Below, in pieces: positions 26,413-35,210 of a DNA stretch of 64,000 bases. The notes under the pieces are model-generated. The model was given only the letters and a program-made list of their open reading frames with translations, was not told where the DNA came from and did not search any database. Position numbers and translations under genes: made by a program. Source of the DNA: Spirosoma taeanense (GTDB lineage Bacteria > Bacteroidota > Bacteroidia > Cytophagales > Spirosomataceae); the NCBI RefSeq assembly GCF_013127955.1, contig NZ_CP053435.1:3943001-4007000 (forward strand), in the 5' to 3' direction. Each line of letters starts with the position of its first letter. Position 1 is the first letter of the stretch.

Positions 26413-27768
26413 TCAGGGCCGGATCAGGGTGCCGTCCATTTTCCGCACCTGCCAGTTAGACCTGGTACCGATAGGATACTTGGCGGCTTCTTTTTCGTTG
26501 ATATCCACCCCTAATCCCGGCACTTCGTTGACCGACATATAGCCCTTATTCATAGTTGGGCAACCGCTGAAGACCTCCTGCATTTTATCGGAGAACTGCA
26601 CGGCCTCCTGAATACCGAAGTTCCACACTGCCAGGTCGACGTGTGCATGGGCCGCGTGCCCCACCGGCGAAACGTCGCCCGGCCCGTGCCAGGCAGTGCG
26701 AATGTTGAAGAACTCGCCCAGCCGGGCTATTTTCATGGCCGGCGAGAGACCGCCAATCTGCGAAACATGGCACCGGATAAAATCGAACAGGCGGTTCACC
26801 ATGGGCTCTTTAAACTCGTTAATGTTATTGAATAGCTCACCCATAGCAATAGGCACCGTAGTCGACTGGCGGAGTTGTCGGAACCACTCCATGTTTTCGG
26901 GCGAGAAGGGGTCTTCGATAAAGAAAGGCCGGTACTCTTCCAGTTTCTTAATCATGTTGATGGCTTCCATGGGCTGCACCCGCTCGTGGATGTCGTGAAG
27001 CAGTTCTACCTCGTCGCCACAGGCTTTCCGGACCACCTCAAACATCTTCGGTACCGATTTCAGGTAGAGCGGCACGTTCATGTAATTGTCGGTTTCGCCC
27101 CCAAATCCGGCCGCCTTAAAGTCGGGTTTGTCGGCGGTGGCCCCAACAGCCCCGTACCCGCCCTGCTGAATGCGGATGTGCCGGAACCCACGTTCCATGA
27201 ATTTCTTCACGTCCTCGGCAACGGCTTCGGGCGTGTTTCCATTCGCATGCGTATAGCACGGAATGGCGAAACGGACTTTACCGCCCAGCAACTGATAAAC
27301 CGGCATCCCCGCCCGCTTGCCTTTAATGTCCCAGAGCGCCTGGTCCAGTCCGCTGAGGGCGTTGTTGAGTACGGGGCCGTTTCGCCAGTATGAACTGACA
27401 TACGCGCCATTCCATATATCCTCGATGTTGTCCACATCCTTGCCCACGCAGAAATCATTGAGGTAGGCGTTGATAGCCGTAACCACGGCAACTGCTCGTT
27501 GCGTGAAGGTAGCGCAGCCCAGACCGTAGAGCCCCGGCTCGGTTGTTTCGACTTTCACCACGATCAGGTTCGACCCCTGGGGTGCCGTAGCGATGGCCTT
27601 TACACTCTTGATCTTGACGGGCGCCATGCCTTTTGCATACTGCGGAGTGCCCTGCTGTTCGCGGGCCTCGGCATTGGAAATACCACCAAACAGGCCCAGC
27701 ATTCCGGCCGAAGAGCCGAAGCCCAGCATTTTCAACGTCTCACGACGACTTTGATCAGGTTTATTCAT
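26413..27768 (-). CDS. Tat-exported mannonate dehydratase-type (RspA/ManD) enolase-superfamily protein
   Basis: The 451-residue protein starts with a twin-arginine leader (QSRRETLKMLGFG). I chose the ATG at 27768 because the longer reading begins with non-family sequence. The active site has the ManD features LLHDIHERVQP, FIEDPF, AMGELFNN and WHGPGDVSPVGHAAH. Known members dehydrate mannonate or gluconate to 2-keto-3-deoxygluconate, although many are slow or of unknown role. The gene follows SusD2 by 77 bases and precedes the galactonate dehydratase-like gene by 79. Confidence 0.87.
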   Translation of the reverse strand: MNKPDQSRRETLKMLGFGSSAGMLGLFGGISNAEAREQQGTPQYAKGMAPVKIKSVKAIATAPQGSNLIVVKVETTEPGLYGLGCATFTQRAVAVVTAINAYLNDFCVGKDVDNIEDIWNGAYVSSYWRNGPVLNNALSGLDQALWDIKGKRAGMPVYQLLGGKVRFAIPCYTHANGNTPEAVAEDVKKFMERGFRHIRIQQGGYGAVGATADKPDFKAAGFGGETDNYMNVPLYLKSVPKMFEVVRKACGDEVELLHDIHERVQPMEAINMIKKLEEYRPFFIEDPFSPENMEWFRQLRQSTTVPIAMGELFNNINEFKEPMVNRLFDFIRCHVSQIGGLSPAMKIARLGEFFNIRTAWHGPGDVSPVGHAAHAHVDLAVWNFGIQEAVQFSDKMQEVFSGCPTMNKGYMSVNEVPGLGVDINEKEAAKYPIGTRSNWQVRKMDGTLIRP

Positions 27769-27806
27769 GAGTAAGAAGTAGGTATTTAGGTAAATGATTG
27801 GGGGAT

Positions 27807-27834
27807 GGGTCCCCCCGGTTAACCGGGGAGACCC
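27807..27834 (-). other. GC-rich palindrome between SusD2 and dehydratase genes
   Basis: A perfect 16-bp palindrome (27813-27828) extended by five more pairs after one mismatch (27807-27811 with 27830-27834) lies in the gap after the SusD stop. No T-run follows on the minus strand. It may set the 3' end of the SusCD transcript, leaving lower expression downstream. Confidence 0.45.
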
Positions 27835-27845
27835 GAACACTCGTA

Positions 27846-29381
27846 TTATTTCTTATCCCACCAGACGCGGGTGTCCAGGGTGTTAGGCCCCTGCCGCGAG
27901 ATCGCTTCGTTCAGGCTGCCCGAATTGACGACAATCTCACTGTCTGGATACGGCAAGCGCCGGATAAAGTCGCCCTTCACTTCCGAGCCGGGATAAGGGT
28001 TCTTCTTCAGGGCCGGGTAGCCGCTGCGCCGGAAATTGGCGAAGGCTTCGTTGCCGTCGAGGAAGCTGGCCACCCAGTACTGCGTATTGATCTGCTCCAG
28101 CGCCTTGCTTGTATCCAGCGGGTGGGCATCCAGATAAGCCTTGATACTCGCTTCCGGAATGAGGGAACCATACGCAGCCATCTGCTCCAGATTGGCCCGG
28201 ATACCTTTTGCGTAATAATCAGCCGCCGAGCCGGACACCCAGCCGCGCACGGCGGCTTCGGCCAGCAGCAGCAGCGTCTGCGCATACGTCACGTGAAATT
28301 CGGGTGCGTCGAGCTTGAGTACGGTGTTCAGGTTTACCTGCGAGAAATCCCACAGACTGGCTACGCCGTTCTGCGCCAGCACCGACGTAATGGACACGTC
28401 ATTGTAGCCCATGGGCATGCCGATCTGTACCTTCGGATCGGACGAAGCCCGCGCGGCTACCTGCTCCTGCCCGCCTTTGGCACCGACGTAACGCACGGCA
28501 AAAATGGGCAGCCGGGGGTCGTCGTTTGCCTTGAGGTAATCCACAAAGGGGGCCGCGAGGTAAAAATTGGTTTTCTCCCGGGCCGCTAAGTGGTTGGCGA
28601 TAAAGTTATTATACGTAGACGTATGCCGGAGAATCGAGTTATCGGCGTTGGATTGCAGGACTCCACCCGCTACCGCCTTTTTTACGTAGGCTTCGGCCAT
28701 TGCCGGATCGACTTTCGTCAGGCGCATGCCCGCCCGCAGCATAAAGGAATACCCCAGCTTTTTCCATTTGGCAACGTCGCCCCCGTACAGGATATCGGTA
28801 GTTACCGGAGTCTGCGCGGTCGTCAGAGCTGCCGAGGCCTCATCCAGTTCCTTCAGGATATCTTTATAGATGGCCTGCTGCGGGTCGTATTTGGGCGTAA
28901 TGACCTCCGTGGTATAGCCCTGACCCGCTTCGAAATACGGAATGTCGCCGTAGGTGTCGGTCAGGATCATAAAGACATAGGCTTTCCAGATTCGGGCCGC
29001 GTTATACGTGTTCGACTGCTGCGGATCGGCCTTGGTCTGCTCCAGCACGGCCACCAGTTGCTTGAGCACGTTGCGGTAAAAATTCTGCCAGACCAGGGGC
29101 GTGTTGCTGTTGTTCACCTGATCGTAGTTTGCGCCCGACAGCGAGCTGCCGTAGGGCGTAATGATCTGCTGCACAATCCCGAAGTTGTAGGTCAGCATAC
29201 CCAGTGTACCGAACCCGTCGAGGTAGTTGGTGTTGATAATGGCCTTGTTGAGCACCATCGAAGGAGCCAGATAGGTCGGGTCTACCTTATTGGTGTTCAA
29301 CTCCGTAAAGCCTTTATCGCAACCCGTCAGCAGGCCCAGCGAGAGGCCCAGCGTAAGGGAGTATTTCAAATAGATGTTCAT
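27846..29381 (-). CDS. SusD-family lipoprotein (SusD-like_2 branch)
   Basis: The 511-residue protein has a lipobox (LLTGC) and opens with DKGFTELNTNKVDPTYLAPS, characteristic of the SusD-like_2 branch. The core contains ARIWKAYVFMILTDTYGDIPYFEA and LLLAEAAVRGWVSG, and the end reads TLDTRVWWDKK. It should cap the SusC encoded just upstream (62-base gap). The different subtype from the other SusD suggests that the two pairs import different ligands. Confidence 0.92.
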   Translation of the reverse strand: MNIYLKYSLTLGLSLGLLTGCDKGFTELNTNKVDPTYLAPSMVLNKAIINTNYLDGFGTLGMLTYNFGIVQQIITPYGSSLSGANYDQVNNSNTPLVWQNFYRNVLKQLVAVLEQTKADPQQSNTYNAARIWKAYVFMILTDTYGDIPYFEAGQGYTTEVITPKYDPQQAIYKDILKELDEASAALTTAQTPVTTDILYGGDVAKWKKLGYSFMLRAGMRLTKVDPAMAEAYVKKAVAGGVLQSNADNSILRHTSTYNNFIANHLAAREKTNFYLAAPFVDYLKANDDPRLPIFAVRYVGAKGGQEQVAARASSDPKVQIGMPMGYNDVSITSVLAQNGVASLWDFSQVNLNTVLKLDAPEFHVTYAQTLLLLAEAAVRGWVSGSAADYYAKGIRANLEQMAAYGSLIPEASIKAYLDAHPLDTSKALEQINTQYWVASFLDGNEAFANFRRSGYPALKKNPYPGSEVKGDFIRRLPYPDSEIVVNSGSLNEAISRQGPNTLDTRVWWDKK

Positions 29382-29443
29382 GATCTCGTTTCGGTTTAAA
29401 AGGGTCTTTTTCTGCCGTTGAATTGCCTGACGACAACGGTAAA

Positions 29444-32400
29444 TCAGAAGCGAACGTTGAGGTTGAAGCCGATACTGCGGGTAGGCGGCAGGCCCGGCCA
29501 GAAGTCCAGTCCCACGGCGTTATCCGACGAAACCAGGGCTTCTTCGGGGTCCATGTTCTCGGTCCATTTTTTCAGCACCAGGACGTTGTTGGCAACGGCG
29601 TTCAGGCGCAGTCCTTTGATGAACAGCCGTTCGGGCAGCAGCTTCGTGAAATCATAGCCCAGCGTAACCTGCCGCAGTTTCCAGAAACCGGCGTTGAAGA
29701 CAAAGTCTTCATTGATACCCAGCGGATTCAGGGATTCGTAGTAGGGTTGCACGGCGGCTTTGGTCTTGTTGACCTCCCCGTTCGGGTTTACCCCGTTGCC
29801 AATCACGTAGCCGACATCCCGGCCCGGCAGCGTCCGCTTCGACAGCCCATGCCGCATGTAGTTGATGTTCCGGCCAGCAATCAGTTTGTGCCCCAGCTTG
29901 AAATCAATCAGCGCCGACAGCGATATGCCCCTGAACGTAAACGTGTTGGTAATACCCCCGAAGTAGGTTGGGAGCGCGTTGCCCACGTTTTTCAGCGTGT
30001 TGTTGCGTAGTGGTAGGCCGCTGTTAGCGTCGAATACCTGCCGGCCCTGCGCGTCCCGCATATATGTAAAGGTGTAGAGCTGACCAATGGGTTTGCCTAC
30101 AACCTGGTGCAGGTTCCGACCACCTCCCGAGCTGACCGTGATGACGGTATCGTTTGGCGACAGACCCAGCCGCAGAACTTTCGAGGTGTTGTAGGAAACG
30201 TTGGCGCTCACATCCCAGCGGAACGATTTGGTCATCAGGGGCGAGAAGGTCAGCAGCATCTCAAGGCCCTGGTTCATACTGCGCCCGACGTTAATCAGCT
30301 TGCTGGTGTACGAGGAAGCATCGGAAATCTGAGCAGCCAGAATCTGATCGTCGGTGGTTTTGTGGTAGTAGGTAAAGTCAAAGCCTATTTTGTTGTCGAA
30401 CAGCTTCAGTTCCACCCCTACTTCGGCTTCCTGAATGCGGAGGGGGCGCAGGTTCTTGTTTGGAACGACCGACGCGTTGATACCACCAACGGGGACTAGC
30501 TGCCCCGTCGGGTTCGGGAACGAGTTGTTATCTACCTGGTAATACAGCGCATTGGAATACGGGTTTACATTGTCCGACCCTACCTGCGCGTAGGCCGCCC
30601 GCAACTTACCGAAGGATATCCAGGTCGGTAGTTTTTCGAACGCCTGTGAGAACACAAAGCTACCCGTAACGGATGGGTACAGAATGCTCCGGTTCGAGGG
30701 GGCCAGCGTCGAGAACCAGTCGTTCCGGGCCGTCATGTTCAGAAACAGGTAATCCCGGTACGAAATCGTTGCCGCGCCGAACAGGGAGTTGATTTTCTTC
30801 TCCGACAGGGCGTAAATCGGATTTTTAATTCGCCCGTTGGCTACCGTATACAGACCCGGCACGATAAAATCCTGCACCGTAACGCTGTTGTAGTCGTTGC
30901 GGGCGTAGCGGGCGTTACCGCCTAACGTAATGTCGACGCCAATTTTCCCGAACGTTTTATTACCGCCCAGGAAGAAGTCGATGTTCCGCTCGGTATTCTG
31001 CCGCACGTCCTGCGTGTAGGAACCATTCACGTAGCCCACGGGGGCTCTGGCAATGGGTGCGTAACCGTTGGGAATGTTGTAATCCTGATTCCGGATATAG
31101 TAATCCTGCGCAATCCGGCCCTGCAGATACAGCCAGTCGGTAAACTGATACCGAAGAGCAATGTTGCCGAAAATCCGGTCCCGGTTAATATTCTCGAAGT
31201 GTTTATTCATCGAATAATACGGGTTGTTCCGGACCAGAAAGCGCGAGAACACAAACTCATCGCCATTGGGCAGGGTCTGGTTCTGCTGCAGCGCTTCGAA
31301 GGGCATGGAGTTGGCCAGCGTGAATACCACCGTTGACACCGAAAAATCCTGCGTGTTCAACTGGGGCGGGTTGATGTTGTTCTCCTTCGAATAGTTAATG
31401 TTTCCCGAGGCCGTCAGTTTGCTGGTGATGTTCTGGGTAAAGCCCAGGTTGATCACTTTGCGGTTGAACGTGTTGTTCTGCATGATGCCTTTGTTGTCGG
31501 TGTTCCCGAACGACAGGCTGAACCCACCATTCTGGCCGTTATTTGATACGGTCACGGTATTGGTGAAGTTGGTCCCGACGCGGTAGAACTTCCTGACGCG
31601 GTTAAAGACCGGTTCATACGGCCAGGTTTCGTTGTCGAACAGAACCTGCGTCATGCCCGGCTGGAACTTCTCGCCGAAGCTCCATACGCCCGAGGTCGGG
31701 TTTGGCGTCGTGGGTCGTTTACCACCTTCGCCCTGCCCGTATTCATACTGAAAATCCGTAAAATCGAGCGGGGTATCGGTCGTAAAGTTGGTGTTGTAGG
31801 TTACGCCGAAGCCTTTGCCCGTCCCCCGGTTTTTGGTCGTGATCATCACCACGCCATCTTTGGCGCGGGAGCCATACAGAGCGGCTGCTGTCGCTCCTTT
31901 CAGCACGGTCATGGTTTCAATATCGTCGGGGTTGATGCTGCTCAGGCCGTCGCCACCGTCGGAGCTGTTGGCCGCTCGTGAGCCAAAATCACCACCGAGG
32001 GAGTAGTTGGAGTTGTCGATCGGTACGCCGTTCACTACAATCAGCGGGTTGTTCTGACCGCTGAACGACGACTGCCCACGAATCCGGATTTTAGCGGTTC
32101 CGGCGGGACCCGTACCCATGCTCGTGATATTCACCCCGGCCATTTTGCCCTGCAGTCCGCTCACAAAATTGGGCGTGCGGTTAACGGAAATCTGATCGGC
32201 ATTGACCGTAGCGGTGGCATACCCCAGCGTCTTGGCTTCTTTCCTGATACCCAGCGCGGTCACGATTACCTCGTTGATGTTTTTCGCATCCTCCACCAGC
32301 TGCACGTTAATAATTGAGCGGTTGTTGACCGGCACCGTCTGAGTTACGTAGCTGATGTACGAAAAGACCAGCGAGGCATTCGCCGGCGCGTTAATTGCAT

Positions 32401-32578
32401 AGTTCCCCGACGCATCGGTAGCGGTACCGAGCGTCGTACCGCTGACCACCACGTTCACCCCAGGCAGACCCTGGTTGTCTGGACCGGTTACTTTACCGGT
32501 TACCCGGCTGCTCTGGGCAAAGGCATAACCCTGCCACAGAAACAGGAGGATGAAAAGCACGTTTACAGGTTTTTTCAT
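29444..32578 (-). CDS. SusC/RagA-family TonB-linked outer membrane protein
   Basis: The 1044-residue protein has a signal peptide, a carboxypeptidase-D-like domain, the TonB-box-like INEVIVTALGI, a plug with RIRGQSSFSGQNNPLIVVNG and a barrel ending in SIGFNLNVRF. The sequence EAKTLGYATATV after the TonB box is typical of SusC proteins that pair with SusD-like_2. Its N-terminal domain is nearly the same as that of the other SusC at 24964, while the barrels differ. It is 44 bases downstream of the first dehydratase gene. Confidence 0.95.
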   Translation of the reverse strand: MKKPVNVLFILLFLWQGYAFAQSSRVTGKVTGPDNQGLPGVNVVVSGTTLGTATDASGNYAINAPANASLVFSYISYVTQTVPVNNRSIINVQLVEDAKNINEVIVTALGIRKEAKTLGYATATVNADQISVNRTPNFVSGLQGKMAGVNITSMGTGPAGTAKIRIRGQSSFSGQNNPLIVVNGVPIDNSNYSLGGDFGSRAANSSDGGDGLSSINPDDIETMTVLKGATAAALYGSRAKDGVVMITTKNRGTGKGFGVTYNTNFTTDTPLDFTDFQYEYGQGEGGKRPTTPNPTSGVWSFGEKFQPGMTQVLFDNETWPYEPVFNRVRKFYRVGTNFTNTVTVSNNGQNGGFSLSFGNTDNKGIMQNNTFNRKVINLGFTQNITSKLTASGNINYSKENNINPPQLNTQDFSVSTVVFTLANSMPFEALQQNQTLPNGDEFVFSRFLVRNNPYYSMNKHFENINRDRIFGNIALRYQFTDWLYLQGRIAQDYYIRNQDYNIPNGYAPIARAPVGYVNGSYTQDVRQNTERNIDFFLGGNKTFGKIGVDITLGGNARYARNDYNSVTVQDFIVPGLYTVANGRIKNPIYALSEKKINSLFGAATISYRDYLFLNMTARNDWFSTLAPSNRSILYPSVTGSFVFSQAFEKLPTWISFGKLRAAYAQVGSDNVNPYSNALYYQVDNNSFPNPTGQLVPVGGINASVVPNKNLRPLRIQEAEVGVELKLFDNKIGFDFTYYHKTTDDQILAAQISDASSYTSKLINVGRSMNQGLEMLLTFSPLMTKSFRWDVSANVSYNTSKVLRLGLSPNDTVITVSSGGGRNLHQVVGKPIGQLYTFTYMRDAQGRQVFDANSGLPLRNNTLKNVGNALPTYFGGITNTFTFRGISLSALIDFKLGHKLIAGRNINYMRHGLSKRTLPGRDVGYVIGNGVNPNGEVNKTKAAVQPYYESLNPLGINEDFVFNAGFWKLRQVTLGYDFTKLLPERLFIKGLRLNAVANNVLVLKKWTENMDPEEALVSSDNAVGLDFWPGLPPTRSIGFNLNVRF

Positions 32579-32622
32579 GATTTAGGAATAGTTAAACGTG
32601 ATAGGCACTACAAGCACTGAAC

Positions 32623-33867
32623 TCACCAGTTGTGAATTGCCCCATCTGGGCTTTTCAGAATCGGATGCGGGAATTGCGTATTGGATGCCACTTCCATGAC
32701 GAACGTGGCTTTCTTCGGGTCGAACTTTACGCCCAGGCCGGGTTCGGGATTCAGGTAGAGCTTCCCGTTTTTGAAGTTGACGAGGTCTTCGTTAAAATAG
32801 GCGGGACGTTCGGGTTCGCCCCCGCCCAGCTCCATCAAACAGCGGGTTGGGCTGCTCGAACCCAGCACATGCACCAGCGTAGCCGTAGCCAGCGGCCCCG
32901 TGAAGTGCGGGATCATACCCACGTAATGTGTCTCGCACATGGACGCGATTTTCTTCATTTCGGAGATTCCGCCGGTGTTGGGCAGGGTAACGCGGGTGTA
33001 ATCGATCAGGTGCTGCTCAATAAGGGGGTTAATGTCCCAGCGGTCGCCAAACTGTTCGCCTACGGCAATGGGCACCGTCGTCATCGGCCGCAACGTTTTA
33101 TACACATCCGGATTTTCGGACCGAACGATGTCTTCGACGAAGTATGGCTCGGTCTCTTCGAGCGCCTTGCAGATTTTTAACCCTTCTGTCGTGTCGAAAC
33201 GGGTGTGCAGATCAACGGCCCATTTACCGCCCCCACCTACGGCCGCATCGATTCGTTTGCAGAATTCAATCGTCTTTTTAGCGTTGTCGTAGAAGTCAAA
33301 GGCAACATCGCCGTTGCCCCCGGTTGGGCCAATCCGGTAGGCGCGTAAACCGGCCTCGATGCAGTCCCGGGCACGCTCCTCTTCTGTTTTCGCCTTGGAG
33401 GCCCGGAAACCCGTGGCGTAACATTCGACGTAATCGCGGGTTGCTCCGCCGAGCAGTTCATACACCGGCACGCCCAGGGCCTTGCCTTTGATGTCCCAGA
33501 GCGCCATATCCAGCGCCCCCTGCGCGTGGAGTTTTTCGCGACCCGGCGGGTAGAACATGCCCCGGTACAGATTTTGCCAGATGTGCTCGATCCGGAATGG
33601 ATTCTGCCCAATTATCATCTGGGCGCACTGCTCAATGGTATCTTTGGACCCACCTTCTCCGATGCCGATGATGCCGCCATCCGTTTCGATCTCAACGATG
33701 CCGCGAGCCTGGTTGAACAGGGGTTTGTTGTAGCCCGGCGCGTTGTAATACCGGACTTTGGTAATCTTTAATTTAGGCACGGCGGCCTCTGAATCTGCAA
33801 ATGGAAACCCGGCCATTACGGCGGTTGAGCCAAGTACGGCAGATTTCAGAAAATTTCTTCGTTGCAT
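32623..33867 (-). CDS. Exported enolase-superfamily dehydratase, first gene behind the LacI operator
   Basis: The 414-residue protein begins with a leader of Tat type (MQRRNFLKSAVLGSTAVMAG), starting at the ATG at 33867. The fold is mandelate racemase/muconate lactonizing; the active site reads AVDLHTRF, FVEDIV, AVGEQFGDRW and IPHFTGPLA, which gives the acid-sugar dehydratase set with a catalytic His on each side. It is a paralogue of, but clearly different from, the one at 26333. Substrate is unknown; galactonate, fuconate or related aldonates are all possible. Confidence 0.85.
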   Translation of the reverse strand: MQRRNFLKSAVLGSTAVMAGFPFADSEAAVPKLKITKVRYYNAPGYNKPLFNQARGIVEIETDGGIIGIGEGGSKDTIEQCAQMIIGQNPFRIEHIWQNLYRGMFYPPGREKLHAQGALDMALWDIKGKALGVPVYELLGGATRDYVECYATGFRASKAKTEEERARDCIEAGLRAYRIGPTGGNGDVAFDFYDNAKKTIEFCKRIDAAVGGGGKWAVDLHTRFDTTEGLKICKALEETEPYFVEDIVRSENPDVYKTLRPMTTVPIAVGEQFGDRWDINPLIEQHLIDYTRVTLPNTGGISEMKKIASMCETHYVGMIPHFTGPLATATLVHVLGSSSPTRCLMELGGGEPERPAYFNEDLVNFKNGKLYLNPEPGLGVKFDPKKATFVMEVASNTQFPHPILKSPDGAIHNW

Positions 33868-33890
33868 AAAATTAGGTATAGGGTTCAGAG

Positions 33891-33922
33891 AAGGAGTAAA
33901 TTTGCTTAAACGATTAAGCAAA
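33891..33922 (-). promoter_or_regulatory. LacI-type operator between -33 and -7 like boxes, before the first dehydratase
   Basis: Bases 33901-33909 (TTTGCTTAA) are exactly complementary to 33914-33922 (TTAAGCAAA) around the spacer ACGA. On the minus strand the palindrome is preceded by a TTTG at 33922-33919 and followed after 20 bases by a weak TA box at 33898-33891, so a bound repressor would block the promoter. It lies 34-55 bases before the ATG at 33867. Confidence 0.65.
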
Positions 33923-33939
33923 AGATTAAAAATGATGGT

Positions 33940-34977
33940 CTAACTAACGGCTGCTTTTATTTTTGAGGAATTCCGGGCAATTAATCTGGCTTCCATCCGA
34001 ATCTGCCGGGGTTCGGCCTGTGGGTCTTTCAGTTTGCTCACCAACAGTTCGACGGCTGCTTTGCCCAAGTCTTCCATCGGCTGCTGCAGATAGGTGATTG
34101 GACAGTAATACAGATCAAATGCTTCGGCCTGCCCAAAACTAACAATCGCCAGATCATCCGGCACCTTCAGGCCAAGTTCGTTGATGTATTTCAACCCGCT
34201 GATCGCCAGCCGGTAAGTTGCAAAAATCAAAGCGTCGACGGTGTTGTCTGACGCCAGCATGGCATCGATACCCGCCCGAATCTCTGATTCAATCCGGTTA
34301 AACTCTACCTCGGTCAGCCATTCGGGCCGGAACGTAACCCTGTTCGCCTGCAGGGAATCCAGATAGCCCTGTATCCGCTCCCGCATATGAAACAACTGCG
34401 ACCGGTAGGCAATCATGCCGATGTTTCTGTAGCCGCTTTCGATCAGATGCGTCCCGGCTTCAAAGGAAGCCTTCCGGTTATCCAGCACGACGAAATCCGT
34501 CGGAATCTGGGGAAAGTGACGATCCAGCAGGACAAATGATACGTTTTTACTATTCAGGTATTCAATCTGATCTTCGGAACTCTCCGACGAAACGATGATA
34601 AAGCCGTCAACCTGACGATTCAGCAACACATTGATCAGGTCCCAAGACTTATCGGCATCTTCGTCGGAGCTGCCAATGATGACCGTATAGCCATGTTTTT
34701 TTGCTTCATCTTCCACAATCCGGGCAATGTTCGCAAAAAAAGGGTTAGATATATCTGCAATAATCAACCCGATGGTCTGGGTTTTGCCACTCCGCAGGCT
34801 CTTGGCCAAATAATTCGGCTGGTAGCTTAGTTCACTGGCTATCTGCCGGACTTTTGCCGCAATATCCGGCCCAACCCGGCTTTCCTTCTCTTTCCCGTTT
34901 AGTACGTATGATACCAGCGCCGTTGAAACGCCTGCTTTCTGCGCTATGTCCTTCATTGACACCTTTTTCTTATTCAT
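33940..34977 (-). CDS. LacI-family transcriptional regulator
   Basis: The 345-residue protein has a LacI helix-turn-helix at residues 5-30 (SMKDIAQKAGVSTALVSYVLNG), the hinge YLAKSLRSGKTQTIGL, and a periplasmic-binding-protein-like effector domain (ADISNPFFANIARIVED). The start at 34977 skips six residues of an upstream ATG. Such proteins bind a sugar or sugar acid and control catabolic operons. It is divergent from nothing and leads the thirteen-gene minus-strand locus. Palindromes with a shared core stand before it and after it, which implies self-control and control of the locus. Confidence 0.93.
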   Translation of the reverse strand: MNKKKVSMKDIAQKAGVSTALVSYVLNGKEKESRVGPDIAAKVRQIASELSYQPNYLAKSLRSGKTQTIGLIIADISNPFFANIARIVEDEAKKHGYTVIIGSSDEDADKSWDLINVLLNRQVDGFIIVSSESSEDQIEYLNSKNVSFVLLDRHFPQIPTDFVVLDNRKASFEAGTHLIESGYRNIGMIAYRSQLFHMRERIQGYLDSLQANRVTFRPEWLTEVEFNRIESEIRAGIDAMLASDNTVDALIFATYRLAISGLKYINELGLKVPDDLAIVSFGQAEAFDLYYCPITYLQQPMEDLGKAAVELLVSKLKDPQAEPRQIRMEARLIARNSSKIKAAVS

Positions 34978-35044
34978 AGTGGAATGGACAGGCAAGCGGG
35001 TAGGCTGGTTACATACGACTAATGCACTATAAGATTATGGCGCT

Positions 35045-35073
35045 AAAATGTAAGCTTAATCGATTAAATGCAA
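35045..35073 (-). promoter_or_regulatory. Putative promoter and LacI-type operator of the regulator gene
   Basis: The perfect palindrome TTAATCGATTAA (35056-35067) sits between a -33-like TTG (35073-35071) and a -7-like TACATTTT (35052-35045), with 18 bases between them. The core matches the operator at 33901-33922. This suggests that the regulator represses itself. Confidence 0.6.
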
Positions 35074-35210
35074 GGATAAATTGATAAATTTTTCTATTTA
35101 CTTTCATTATATCAAGAAGACTCAATGAGCAGCACTTTCCATTCGTACTTAAACCCGATAACAATTCTGAATCAGACCCCGCCTGATTGCATTGTCGTTC
35201 CTGAACCTGC

